A stretch of 64,000 nt of DNA, from the NCBI GenBank assembly GCA_018242065.1, contig JAFECQ010000017.1, positions 49,217 to 113,216 of the forward strand, written 5' to 3'. A program made the position numbers and the translations under genes. The notes beneath the pieces were generated by a model. It was not told the origin of the DNA. It saw only the letters and a program-made list of their open reading frames with translations, and searched no databases. This DNA comes from Pseudomonadota bacterium. Its GTDB lineage: Bacteria; Pseudomonadota; Alphaproteobacteria; UBA9655. This document shows, in pieces, positions 1 through 11,082 of this stretch. Positions within the stretch are counted from its first letter, which is position 1, and every line of letters begins with the position of its first letter.

Positions 1-165
1 AAATTCAATAAAATGTTTTAAATCAGAGAAGTAAGCATGGGTTGTATGCCAAGAAGCGCGCCGCTCATAAACAAGTTTTTGATAAAAGCTTTCAAGCCAA
101 TATTTAAGATCTTCAGCAGCAAGCGCTAAGGTTTCTTCGAGACGACGTCGCGCGCGTTCTTCCAT
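1..165 (-). CDS. xerC: Tyrosine recombinase XerC, N-terminal fragment cut by window edge
   Basis: The frame starts with ATG at 165 on the minus strand and runs off the window after 55 codons. The visible part resembles the N-terminal core-binding (SAM-like) domain of Xer recombinases: a helix around WLESFYQKLVYERRAS followed by HTTHAYFSDLKHFIEF, matching the usual pattern W-L..L..ER..S..T..AY..DL..F..F. Xer proteins resolve chromosome dimers at dif. The catalytic domain lies outside the window, so the assignment rests on this short stretch and on context: xerC beside fsa/tal and priA is a recurrent alphaproteobacterial order. The start is one base past the tal stop codon, so the two genes are probably co-transcribed. 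Confidence 0.7.
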   Translation of the reverse strand, partial: MEERARRRLEETLALAAEDLKYWLESFYQKLVYERRASWHTTHAYFSDLKHFIEF

Positions 166-166
166 T

Positions 167-829
167 TCATATCGCTATAATTTGCTGTCCTGTTTTTTGC
201 CAATCGTCTAAAAAGTCTAACAGCCCTTTGTCAGTCAAGGGATGTTTATATAGTTGATGTAATATTTTTGGTGGGATCGTTGCCACATCCGCTCCCATGC
301 GTGCTGCTTCGATCACATGCAACGGACTACGAATTGAAGCGGCTAAAACTTGTGTGTGGAAGTCGGGATAGTTGCTATAAATCTGTATGATCTGATGAAT
401 TAAATCCATGCCTGTTTCTCCCACATCATCCAATCGCCCAATAAAGGGAGAAATAAAGGAAGCACCTGCTTTTGCTGCGAGGATGGCCTGAGCTGCTGAA
501 AAGCAGAGGGTTACATTCACAAGTGTGCCTTCTTGCGTTAAAGCGCGACAGGCTTTGAGGCCCTCGGGCGTTAACGGAACTTTAACGACAACATTTGAAG
601 CGATTTTGGCAAGATAACGACCTTCTTTTAACATTCCATTGAGGTCGGTTGCAGTGACTTCTGCGCTTACCGGACCAGAAACTAAGGAGCAAATTTCGGC
701 AATTGCTTCTTCAATACGGCGTCCGGATTGAGCGATAAGAGAAGGATTTGTCGTGACGCCATCAATAAAACCTGTTTCAACAAGAGAACGAATTTCAGCA
801 ACATCGGCTGTATCGACAAAAAACTTCAT
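167..829 (-). CDS. tal: Transaldolase of the small MipB/TalC (Fsa-like) family
   Basis: A 220-residue TIM-barrel aldolase of the short transaldolase/fructose-6-phosphate aldolase family (usual length about 215-220). The opening [14 protein letters not shown], the motif GVTTNPSLI (24-32) and the Schiff-base lysine K83 in [11 protein letters not shown] are diagnostic. Two positions that separate subtypes point to transaldolase rather than fructose-6-phosphate aldolase: a Glu in SAEVTA, where FsaA has Gln, and a Phe in SPFIGR, where FsaA has the catalytic Tyr. It would exchange dihydroxyacetone units between sugar phosphates in the cytoplasmic non-oxidative pentose phosphate pathway. It is divergent from priA with only 36 bp between start codons, so the two promoters must overlap. 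xerC follows directly downstream. Confidence 0.9.
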   Translation of the reverse strand: MKFFVDTADVAEIRSLVETGFIDGVTTNPSLIAQSGRRIEEAIAEICSLVSGPVSAEVTATDLNGMLKEGRYLAKIASNVVVKVPLTPEGLKACRALTQEGTLVNVTLCFSAAQAILAAKAGASFISPFIGRLDDVGETGMDLIHQIIQIYSNYPDFHTQVLAASIRSPLHVIEAARMGADVATIPPKILHQLYKHPLTDKGLLDFLDDWQKTGQQIIAI

Positions 830-865
830 AGGCTATAATCCTTTTCGATTAAATATGGACATATT

Positions 866-2866
866 ATGAGTTTGAATCCATCGGCTGTAAAGGTGCCTGC
901 ACGCATTTCTGTTCTTCTTCCTCTTCCTTTGCGAGAGGCATTTGACTATACGAGTGAAAATTCACTTGAGCCTGGCGTACTTGTTAAGGTGCCGTTTGGG
1001 CCACGTCAACTTTATGGAATCGTATGGGAGAAAAAGGGAGAGTCCTCTCCTAAAACCTTAAAGCCAATTATAGCAGCTTTTAAGAATATTCAACTACCCC
1101 AAGTTTCGTTAAAGTTTATTGAATGGGTGAGCGGCTACACCATGACACCCGCTGGGCAAATTTTGAAAATGGTTCTTCCCGTTCCTGACTCTTTTGAGAC
1201 GACAGGAAAAAAATCTTCCGCTTTCCTTTCATCCTCTTCTGAAAAATCCCCTCAAAAGCCACAGCTTTCGCTTGATCAATTAATGGCTGCTGAAGATGTT
1301 AAAAGAAGCCTGGAGTCAAAGGCATTTCACACGTTTTTATTAGAAGGCGTGACAGGATCAGGAAAAACGGAAGTATACTTTGAAGCTATTGATTATATCC
1401 TGCAAAACGGGGGGCAAGCCTTGGTTATGCTTCCCGAAATTGCTCTAACAGCCCAGTGGTTACAACGCTTTGAGGGACGTTTCGGATTTCAGCCTGCAAT
1501 TTGGCATTCAGATATCAAACAAAGCCAAAGAAAAGCAACTTTACGAACCTTATTACAGGGTAATGTTCCCGTGGTGGTTGGTGCACGATCTGCTCTATTT
1601 TTGCCTTTTTTAGACCTTAAACTCATCATAGTGGATGAGGAACACGATGGGTCTTATAAACAAGAGGAAGGAGTTATTTATAATGCGCGAGATATGGCTG
1701 TTGTGAGAGCACGACTCAGTCAGGCAACATGTGTTCTTGCGTCTGCTACCCCATCACTTGAAACTGAATTGAACGTGCGTTCAGGGAAATATCGTCATAT
1801 TCAATTAAACGATCGATATGGTGGGGCTGAAATGCCAGAGGTGAAGCTCATTGACCTGCGCAAAATTCGTAAGATTAGCCACCAATGGATTTCACCACCT
1901 CTTAGAGAGGCCCTTCAAAAAACGCTCGCACAAGGTGAACAGGCAATGCTGTTTTTAAATCGGCGAGGTTATGCACCATTGATGCTGTGTCAAAGCTGTG
2001 GGGATCGGGTGATGTGTTCCCAGTGTAGTATTCCACTTGTATTTCATAAATTTCAGGAAAAACTCCTCTGTCATCATTGCGGATACACAGCTCATCTCCC
2101 TAAAGCTTGTCCTGCCTGTCATGAAGAGGGAACGTATAGTTCTGTGGGGCCTGGTGTTGAGCGTGTTTATGAGGAAGTGAAAACCTTTCTTCCTGAAGCA
2201 CGTTGTGTTTTAATGACAAGTGATCATCTATCTTCCTCGCAGAAAGTGTTTGATCAGGTTAAAGAAATTCAAGATCATGGAATTGATATCCTGATTGGAA
2301 CCCAAATCATGGCAAAAGGTCATCATTTCCCTCTTCTGACACTTGTTGGAATTGTGGATGGAGATAGTGCTCTTTCTGGAAGTGACTTAAGAGCTGCTGA
2401 AAAAACATTTCAATTGCTTCATCAAGTGTCGGGGAGGTCTGGACGAGAACGTCGAAAAGGTCAAGTTTTGCTCCAAACTCATATTCCTGAGCATCCCGTC
2501 ATGCAAGCGCTTCTTCATCAAGATCGTGGTGAGTTTTTTGCGCTTGAATCAGACCAAAGGCTGATCCATGGTTTCCCTCCCTATGGGCGGTTTGCCGCGC
2601 TCATTTTCTCAGGAAGACAGAAACATGAGGTAGAAAATATCGCCCGAAAATTTGCCAGAACTTTTCCCCTAACTGACAAAGCAGAACTACTAGGGCCAAC
2701 ACCCGCACCCATCCCTTTGTTAAGAGGAAACTATCGATGGCGGCTTCTTTTGAAAACAGCGAAAGATTATCCGCCTCATTCCATTTTAAAGGAGTGGCTT
2801 TTTAAAACTCCCTTCCCATCTTCAGTGAGGCTGCAAATTGATATTGATCCTTATAGTTTTTTTTGA
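866..2866 (+). CDS. priA: Primosomal protein N' (replication restart helicase PriA)
   Basis: A 666-residue superfamily 2 helicase that reloads the replisome at stalled forks. The N-terminal 3'-DNA-binding domain spans roughly residues 10-110. Walker A GVTGSGKT is at 161-168 and the DEEH Walker B at 257-260. Eight cysteines of the two zinc sites are all present (375, 378, 384, 387, 402, 405, 415, 418). Motif VI is seen as HQVSGRSGRERRKG. The protein is a little shorter than E. coli PriA (732), mainly in the linker after the DNA-binding domain. It is convergent with the pseudogene that ends at 2876, only 10 bp away. Confidence 0.97.
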   Translation: MSLNPSAVKVPARISVLLPLPLREAFDYTSENSLEPGVLVKVPFGPRQLYGIVWEKKGESSPKTLKPIIAAFKNIQLPQVSLKFIEWVSGYTMTPAGQILKMVLPVPDSFETTGKKSSAFLSSSSEKSPQKPQLSLDQLMAAEDVKRSLESKAFHTFLLEGVTGSGKTEVYFEAIDYILQNGGQALVMLPEIALTAQWLQRFEGRFGFQPAIWHSDIKQSQRKATLRTLLQGNVPVVVGARSALFLPFLDLKLIIVDEEHDGSYKQEEGVIYNARDMAVVRARLSQATCVLASATPSLETELNVRSGKYRHIQLNDRYGGAEMPEVKLIDLRKIRKISHQWISPPLREALQKTLAQGEQAMLFLNRRGYAPLMLCQSCGDRVMCSQCSIPLVFHKFQEKLLCHHCGYTAHLPKACPACHEEGTYSSVGPGVERVYEEVKTFLPEARCVLMTSDHLSSSQKVFDQVKEIQDHGIDILIGTQIMAKGHHFPLLTLVGIVDGDSALSGSDLRAAEKTFQLLHQVSGRSGRERRKGQVLLQTHIPEHPVMQALLHQDRGEFFALESDQRLIHGFPPYGRFAALIFSGRQKHEVENIARKFARTFPLTDKAELLGPTPAPIPLLRGNYRWRLLLKTAKDYPPHSILKEWLFKTPFPSSVRLQIDIDPYSFF

Positions 2867-2875
2867 GTAGGAAGA

Positions 2876-3497
2876 TTATGAGGGGTTCTTTCCAGTCATC
2901 TTTCCTTCACTTAATAACCTCTCAAGAGTTTTGTTTCCTGCTTCAATAAGTCCTTCTAAGCGTTCAATGTATTCTTGGTACGTAGTTTTTTTGCCAGACT
3001 CCTCTAAAGTAGGCAATTTTGCTTTAAATTTTCCTAATAGGAGAGTGAATAATCTAATTTTTTCTTTGTTCTCTTCTATCCCTCTCTCAACATCAGCAAT
3101 GTTAACGGTTACTGTAGGTGGTGTCGAACTCTTAGGTATGGTATCCACAATGTTAACTGTCTTATTTGAGATATGATTAGCAACCCACTTCTTCTCCGTT
3201 AAGCTTAGCGCATCATATTTTGAATACCCATTACTGCTCAAAAGAAACTTTACAATTTCTTCATCAGAACAAGTTAAAGGGAGCTCTTTCCGCATAGAAG
3301 CAAATGCCTCTGGATACTTTTGCTTGCTGAGCAGGACGGTTAGCTCATCTTGTGCCGGCGTTGTAGGGGCAGGGCCAGGTAAAGGTATCGTGTTGGGGGG
3401 CAGAAGGGTCTTCATCGTCCTTCATGCATGAAGCAGGAGAAGTAACTACAGAAGTAATTGATAGCAGAGATAATAAGCTAACTGTACTGAAATTCAT
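2876..3497 (-). pseudogene. Frameshifted secreted protein of the SLLSLLS/DEEIV module family
   Basis: A good ribosome binding site (AGGAG) precedes ATG at 3497, which begins a signal peptide MNFSTVSLLSLLSITSVVT followed by SPASCM. That frame ends soon after. The rest of the protein continues in the next frame, from residues such as NTIPLPGPAPTTPAQDEL. The switch coincides with a run of six C (minus strand, near 3397-3402); five C would restore one frame of about 206 codons. The restored protein matches the paralogs at 26875-27801 and 28117-29094: signal peptide, Pro/Thr-rich linker, one module (LLSKQKYPEAFASMR...TCSDEEIVKFLLSSNGY...EKKWVANHI) and a shared NIVDTIPKSS tail. The C-terminus differs and looks like a coiled coil of Lys/Glu-rich helices. 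It could be a decayed gene, a phase-variable one or an assembly error. Confidence 0.8.
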
Positions 3498-3889
3498 CGT
3501 AATAACTCCTTTTTCTGTTAATGTTTTTTCAAATTTCGTTTTATTAAGAAGGGGCGGCCACAAATGATGAATCAAAAACCCCCATGTTATTATTTTTTAT
3601 TTGTTGCTATGAACTTTATTAAAATGCCCCGCGCATTCTTTATAAGAATAAGACTAAATCATTCTTTAGTACATCATTAAATTTTCATATGTAGTTTGGC
3701 CTGATTTCAAGAGGTTTTAATGTAATAAAAAATAATACCTTATTTTTGAAAAACTCAAGAATTGAAAATAGCCATTCTGTTATTTGAATACTTAAAAGAT
3801 GCGATCTTCTATAGGTAAAAAGACGTCTTTACATGCGGCTAATTATTGTTTATGAACATATTTCATAATTTTTATTTCTTAGGTGTTCT
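3498..3889. other. AT-rich intergenic region between divergent secreted-protein genes
   Basis: These 392 bases separate the frameshifted family member on the minus strand from the secreted methyltransferase-like gene on the plus strand. I see no open frame with a credible start, no strong hairpin with a T tract and no dispersed repeat. It must contain both promoters, but no convincing -35/-10 pair stands out; the minus-strand TTGACA promoter shared by the intact paralogs is not recognisable here. Confidence 0.5.
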
Positions 3890-5005
3890 ATGAAAAATAT
3901 TATTAATTATTCTTTTTTTTTTATATTTCTTTTTTTCCACTCTTCTCTTTTGGCAGGCTCTACGGCTGACCTAAAAAAGTGGGTTCCTCAAACGCTTCAT
4001 TCTCCTAAGGTGTTGAAACAGCTTGCAGATGAGATTAATGCTGAAGCCCCAAGGCCGATACCTCTTGATCCTTCGCCCATAAAAAAGGATTATGGGTTTG
4101 ATTTTCCTCATGTTTCTCATGCACTTGAAAAGGTTCTTATCGAAATCAAAACGCGTTATGAAAGAACAGGAATTCATCCTGTGATTCTAGATGCGGGTGC
4201 AGGAACAGGAACGGCAACATGGAAAATGATTATTGCAGGAGGGCAAGCTTTTCCTCTCGAATTGAATAGGGCTGCTGCAACTCAACTTCTAACGAGGCTT
4301 AGAAAAGTAAAAGCCTATTTAAATGTACCACCCAAAGACCTTTGTCCTGCGGTCTATATCGATACCGTTATGAATTTTGAAAGCAAGGCTTATGCTCGTG
4401 TGTATGATATTACTTATTCAGGAAATCTTATTCATTTTCTTTCTCCTGAAGACGCACAATCTTATGTAAAACAACTCTTTAAAGTTACAAAACCAGGAGG
4501 GGTAGCCGTGGCCACGACCAATGCACCTTCTTATATCCCTTGCGTTTTTGATCTCTGGAGGAAAAACCGCGATCAAGGGAATCCTTTTCCAGGATATATG
4601 ATAAAAGATCAAGAAATCATACGATGCGGTTATAGTGATGGTTCAGAACGAAATGTAGCTATTAATATTCTTGATGCGCATTCTCCGAAAAATAATGACC
4701 TTTATCCAGGAACAGAACGAGATGGTTTTTATTCCGATCCTCAAGACGAGATAAAATGGGAACCGCTTCCTTCTCTAACAACTAACGATGCTTCTTATTT
4801 CGTCAGGAATGCTCATTCAGCTTTACATTTTTTTGACACTGAAACTTTAAGTAAGCTTTTTTCGGATGCGGGATTTACGGTTACAAAAGCGTACTACTTT
4901 TCAGGGGACGATGAAAAAATTTTTCCTGAAGCAATGACAGATGAACAACTTAAAGAGAAAATTTATAATAGCGTTGTGGAGGCCTATAAGCCAGATATTG
5001 AATGA
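3890..5005 (+). CDS. Secreted protein with class I SAM-dependent methyltransferase fold
   Basis: 371 residues. Residues 1-22 form a clear signal peptide (MKNIINYSFFFIFLFFHSSL, then LA and G), so the product is probably exported. The mature part carries a methyltransferase signature: motif I VILDAGAGTGTATW (D101-G107) for S-adenosylmethionine binding, an acidic residue at the end of the next strand (FPLELN, E124), and a motif III-like segment LIHFLSPEDAQSYVKQLF followed by KPGGVAVAT. This fold is normally cytoplasmic because its cofactor is, so a signal peptide suggests action in a host cell after export. The substrate cannot be inferred. No operon partner: 131 bp precede atpH, and the upstream neighbour is divergent. 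Confidence 0.7.
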   Translation: MKNIINYSFFFIFLFFHSSLLAGSTADLKKWVPQTLHSPKVLKQLADEINAEAPRPIPLDPSPIKKDYGFDFPHVSHALEKVLIEIKTRYERTGIHPVILDAGAGTGTATWKMIIAGGQAFPLELNRAAATQLLTRLRKVKAYLNVPPKDLCPAVYIDTVMNFESKAYARVYDITYSGNLIHFLSPEDAQSYVKQLFKVTKPGGVAVATTNAPSYIPCVFDLWRKNRDQGNPFPGYMIKDQEIIRCGYSDGSERNVAINILDAHSPKNNDLYPGTERDGFYSDPQDEIKWEPLPSLTTNDASYFVRNAHSALHFFDTETLSKLFSDAGFTVTKAYYFSGDDEKIFPEAMTDEQLKEKIYNSVVEAYKPDIE

Positions 5006-5136
5006 AACAATGTTTAAAATGCTTTATAAAATCTTAACATTAAGAGAGCTAAGCCAGATCATCTTAAGATGTCTGTTTTACGAGTGAACATCTGATTGTC
5101 AGGCAAACCCTTGTGTGGTAAAAATAATAAATAAAA

Positions 5137-5712
5137 ATGATCCATGGGGCACGATTTGTGGCAAGCCTAGAAATAAGACGGGATGAGATTGCAAAGCGCT
5201 ATGGTGGCGTTCTCTTTGACTTGGCTCAAGAAACAAAATCACTCAAATCAGTTTTAAGGGACATTACACGGCTTGAGGCCTGCCTTCAAAATGAACCTCA
5301 TGCTTGGGCACAAGTTGTGAGTCCCATCCTCCCCCTCCAAACTCAGACACGTATCATCGAAAGCTTGACCTCTTCCTTAAAGTTAGGAAGTTTAGTTCAG
5401 CATTTTTTGATCATTTTGTGCAGAAATCGTCGACTCCAAAATTTGAAATTAATTTTGGAAGATTTTAAAATTCGTATTCGAGATGGGGAAGGGATTGTTG
5501 AAGGCGTTCTAGAAACGGCCTCTCAATTGTCGCCAAAGGAAATGGGAGATATTCAAAAATCATTAAAAAATCAATTTGATAAAGAGATCTCTCTCCATCA
5601 AGTGGTTAAGGAAAATCTTATCGCAGGGGTTGTTTTGCGTATAGGATCGATGATGATTGATGCGTCTTTAAGAACGCGATTAAACAAGCTTAGATGTGTG
5701 ATGAAAGGGTAA
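5137..5712 (+). CDS. atpH: ATP synthase F1 delta subunit
   Basis: A 191-residue OSCP/delta subunit, part of the peripheral stalk that holds the F1 head to the membrane sector. The family pattern is visible: RYGGVLFDLAQE near the N-terminus, a helical domain, and the C-terminal GGVVLRIGS-like segment (here AGVVLRIGSMMIDASLRTRL). It is first in the cluster atpH-A-G-D-C, the usual alphaproteobacterial arrangement. ATG at 5137 has no obvious ribosome binding site; a GTG at 5158 preceded by GGGGCA is a possible alternative start. atpA begins 3 bp after its stop. Confidence 0.93.
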   Translation: MIHGARFVASLEIRRDEIAKRYGGVLFDLAQETKSLKSVLRDITRLEACLQNEPHAWAQVVSPILPLQTQTRIIESLTSSLKLGSLVQHFLIILCRNRRLQNLKLILEDFKIRIRDGEGIVEGVLETASQLSPKEMGDIQKSLKNQFDKEISLHQVVKENLIAGVVLRIGSMMIDASLRTRLNKLRCVMKG

Positions 5713-5715
5713 GAG

Positions 5716-7244
5716 ATGGAATTACGAGCAGCAGAAATTTCATCAATTTTAAAACAGGAAATTGCTAATTTTGATGAGAGCGCTGAGATTGCAGAAGTAG
5801 GGCAAGTTATATCTGTGGGAGATGGCATTGCTCGTGCTTGGGGACTAGACAAAATTCAAGCAGGAGAACTGGTTGAATTTGCGAGTGGCCTGTATGGGAT
5901 GGCTCTCAATCTTGAAGAAGACAATGTTGGTATCGTGATTTTTGGAGAAGATCGTAAAATCCGTGAGGGAGAGACCGTAAAGCGAACAGGGCGCATTGTT
6001 GAAGTTCCCATGGGGCGTGGGCTTTTAGGACGGGTTGTTGATGCACTAGGCAATCCCATTGATGGGAAGGGCCCTCTTAAAGATGTGACGATGTCGCGCG
6101 TTGAAATTAAGGCCCCTGGTATTATCACGCGTCGATCTGTGCATGAGCCTATGCAAACAGGCCTCAAAGCGATTGACTCTCTTGTGCCTATAGGACGAGG
6201 ACAGCGCGAGCTTATTATTGGCGATCGTCAAACAGGAAAAACAGCCGTTGCTCTTGATGCAATCTTAAACCAGCGAGAGATTAATAAAGGTGAGGACGAA
6301 TTTAAGAAGCTTTATTGTGTTTACGTTGCAATTGGTCAAAAGCGGTCGACCGTAGCGCAGATCGTTAAAGCCCTTGAAGAACATGGAGCTATGGAATACA
6401 GCATTGTTGTTGCAGCCACAGCCTCTGATCCTGCGCCGATGCAATTTATAGCTCCTTATGCTGGTTGTACCATGGGCGAATATTTTCGGGATAATTCGAC
6501 TCACGCTCTGATTGTTTATGATGATCTTTCAAAACATGCTGTGGCCTATCGTCAAATGTCTTTGCTTTTAAGGCGCCCTCCAGGACGAGAAGCTTATCCT
6601 GGAGATGTCTTTTATCTTCATTCACGTCTTTTAGAGCGGGCAGCAAAATTGAACGATGAACACGGAGGAGGCTCTTTGACCGCGCTTCCTATTATTGAAA
6701 CCCAAGCGGGGGATGTGTCGGCCTATATCCCAACCAATGTCATTTCGATTACAGACGGACAAATTTTCCTCGAAACCGACCTATTCTATAAAGGCATCCG
6801 GCCAGCAATTAACGTTGGACTTTCCGTGAGTCGCGTGGGATCAGCGGCGCAAATTAAAGCTATGAAACAAGTTGCGGGCACAATTAAGCTTGAACTTGCT
6901 CAATACCGAGAGATGGCATCTTTTGCTCAGTTTTCTTCTGATCTTGATGTATCAACTCAAAGACTTTTGAACCGAGGTAGTCGTTTGACAGAGCTTTTAA
7001 AGCAACCGCAATATTCTCCTATGCCCATTGAAGAACAAGTTGTTTCAATTTTTGCAGGTGTGAAAGGATATTTGGATGGATTGCCCGTTAGTGAGGTAAG
7101 TCGTTTTGAGCAAGCAGCCCTCAAAGCGATTCGGTTGGAGCATTCTGATATTTTAGAATCCATTGTTGTCGAAAAGGCAATTTCGGAAAAAACAGATGAA
7201 AAACTTCATGCTTTCTTTAAGAACTTCGTAAAAATATTTGTCTG

Positions 7245-7245
<1 letters not shown>
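5716..7245 (+). CDS. atpA: ATP synthase F1 alpha subunit
   Basis: A 509-residue non-catalytic nucleotide-binding subunit of the F1 hexamer. The P-loop GDRQTGKT is at 169-176. The beta-barrel domain occupies about residues 25-95 and the C-terminal helical domain follows residue 380. The length and the [24 protein letters not shown] segment (read in two parts, [11 protein letters not shown] and [13 protein letters not shown]) are typical. The stop codon overlaps the atpG start by one base (TGATG), indicating translational coupling. Confidence 0.98.
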
Positions 7246-9580
<2,335 letters not shown>

Positions 9581-9584
9581 ACCT

Positions 9585-10001
9585 ATGAGTGTTTTCCCTT
9601 TCATTTTAATTTCTCCTGAAAAAATACTCTTTGATCAAGAAGTCAGTATGGTTGTTATCCCAGGGCTTGACGGAGATATCGGAGTTCTTCCTCAACATGC
9701 TCCTCTACTTACCCTCTTGCGTCCTGGGGTTGTTACCGTATATGAAGAGTCAAAAATTCTTGTTAGAGTTTTTGTGGATGGTGGATTTGCTGAAGTGACT
9801 CCTGAGAGATGTGTTGCTCTTGTAACTGAGGGCACCCCTCTTGAGACTTTAGATAAAGCTGCTTTAGAAATTGAAATTAAAAACTTACTTGAAGATGTTG
9901 CGGATAGCAGAACACCTGAAGAGCGTAAGCAAGCAGATCAAAATTTAGGCATCGCACAGGCAAAATTAATGGAAGTACTAACAATTCAGAAGTTAAGGTA
10001 A
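9585..10001 (+). CDS. atpC: ATP synthase F1 epsilon subunit
   Basis: A 138-residue subunit at the foot of the rotor that couples and can inhibit F1. The N-terminal beta-sandwich is recognised by LISPEKILFDQEVSMVVIPG and DGDIGVLPQHAPLLTLLRPG (each within the first 50 residues), and by VDGGFAEV. A helical hairpin completes the protein. It starts 4 bp after atpD and ends 2 bp before the next gene. The F0 genes are not in the window; alphaproteobacteria commonly keep them elsewhere. Confidence 0.96.
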   Translation: MSVFPFILISPEKILFDQEVSMVVIPGLDGDIGVLPQHAPLLTLLRPGVVTVYEESKILVRVFVDGGFAEVTPERCVALVTEGTPLETLDKAALEIEIKNLLEDVADSRTPEERKQADQNLGIAQAKLMEVLTIQKLR

Positions 10002-10003
10002 CA

Positions 10004-10837
10004 ATGACACAACTATCACAAAAATGGAAATATGAGGACATAGATTGGTCTTTATTTGATTCAAGTAAAGTCAACCCAGAAATCGTACGCATCATCAAAG
10101 CAGGCAGTGTGATTGAGCATAATGGTTCTGATTACGGACGTTATCTTAATAATGTTTTTGAAAATGACCCTGTTTTGCGTAAGGAGATTCAATCTTGGTC
10201 AGCTGATGAAATTAAACACGGAAAGGTTCTTGCGGATTGGGTAAAATTGGCCGATCCGTCCTATGATTTTGAAGCGCGCTTTAAGGCATATGTGAAGGGC
10301 TTCCCTATTGACACCCAAACCAAAGAATCCATCCGGGGATCTTGTGGAGCTGAGTTGTTGACGCGGTGTATGGTTGAGATTGGTACGAGTTCTTTTTACA
10401 CGGCTGTGAAAGACGCAACGGATGAGCCGCTTTTAAAGCAGATTTGTGCGAAAATTGCTGCGGATGAACTACGACATTACAAGTTATTTTATAAGCATTT
10501 TCAACGTTATCAAGTTAAAGAACAATTAAACTTTTTTAAGCGTTTCAAAGTAACTATGAGTCGTCTCTTGCTTGGGGAGCAGGATGATGAGCTTCCTTTT
10601 GCTTACTATATAGCTAATTGTGAAACCGCACCTTATAATCGCCTCCATTATACTAAGGCGTATAGTCAAATCGTTTATAGTTGTTATAAAAAAATTCATA
10701 TTGATCGAGGAATGGCTCTTTTCTGTAAAGCAATTGGGACAAATCCCCAAGGATGGTTACACAAAGTTTTGACCTATGTCGTCTTTAAGACGCTTTCTCT
10801 AAAAGCAGCTAAATATGCTAAGGCTGTCGAAAGTTAA
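10004..10837 (+). CDS. Ferritin-like di-iron-type protein co-transcribed with ATP synthase
   Basis: 277 residues with two E-x-x-H motifs, DEIKHGK and DELRHYK, each in a helix, with further acidic residues in between (EIGTSSFY). This is the ligand pattern of ferritin-like di-iron four-helix proteins (rubrerythrin, COQ7 and related families). I cannot assign a reaction; an oxidoreductase or an iron-handling role are both possible. No signal peptide is visible. The start codon is only 2 bp beyond the atpC stop, so it appears to be the last gene of the atp operon. It is followed by a palindromic repeat that may end the transcript. Confidence 0.7.
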   Translation: MTQLSQKWKYEDIDWSLFDSSKVNPEIVRIIKAGSVIEHNGSDYGRYLNNVFENDPVLRKEIQSWSADEIKHGKVLADWVKLADPSYDFEARFKAYVKGFPIDTQTKESIRGSCGAELLTRCMVEIGTSSFYTAVKDATDEPLLKQICAKIAADELRHYKLFYKHFQRYQVKEQLNFFKRFKVTMSRLLLGEQDDELPFAYYIANCETAPYNRLHYTKAYSQIVYSCYKKIHIDRGMALFCKAIGTNPQGWLHKVLTYVVFKTLSLKAAKYAKAVES

Positions 10838-10877
10838 TACCAAGCAGATAAATTAACATTACAAACCTCCCAAAAAT

Positions 10878-11043
10878 CGTCATCCCGGGCGTTAGAAAAT
10901 CTAAGCGAACGTTAGAGAGTTTTAGATTTTCTTGCGACCCGGGACCTAGTATTTTTTGAGGCAATAACGTTAGATAGGTCCCGGGTATTAAAAACTCATA
11001 TGCTCATTATATTCGCATTGAGTTTCTAAATCCCGGGATGACG
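10878..11043. repeat. Dispersed palindromic repeat with CGTCATCCCGGG termini, copy 1
   Basis: A 166-bp intergenic element bounded by 12-bp perfect inverted repeats (CGTCATCCCGGG at 10878-10889 and its complement at 11032-11043). Its right-hand 69 bases (10975-11043) are repeated almost exactly at 26644-26713, with a single A insertion as the only difference. The inner part contains smaller inverted repeats such as TTAGAAAATCTAA. It has no open frame, so it is a non-autonomous palindromic repeat of the kind common between genes in host-associated bacteria. It sits between converging genes and could fold as an RNA hairpin. Confidence 0.85.
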
Positions 11044-11082
11044 TTTTTTATGGAGAATTTGTAAGGTATTGCCAATCTTTCG

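Noticed and set aside
5060..5071. Perfect 12-bp palindrome CATCTTAAGATG upstream of atpH
   Set aside because: Too short to distinguish from chance in AT-rich sequence; no second copy nearby and no promoter overlap shown.
5856..6167. Minus-strand frame opposite atpA
   Set aside because: Antisense shadow of a strongly conserved gene; Arg/Ser/Pro-rich translation typical of complement artefacts.
10878..11043. Insertion sequence bounded by 12-bp inverted repeats
   Set aside because: No transposase frame, no target-site duplication, and the element is one composite palindrome, so it is listed as a repeat.
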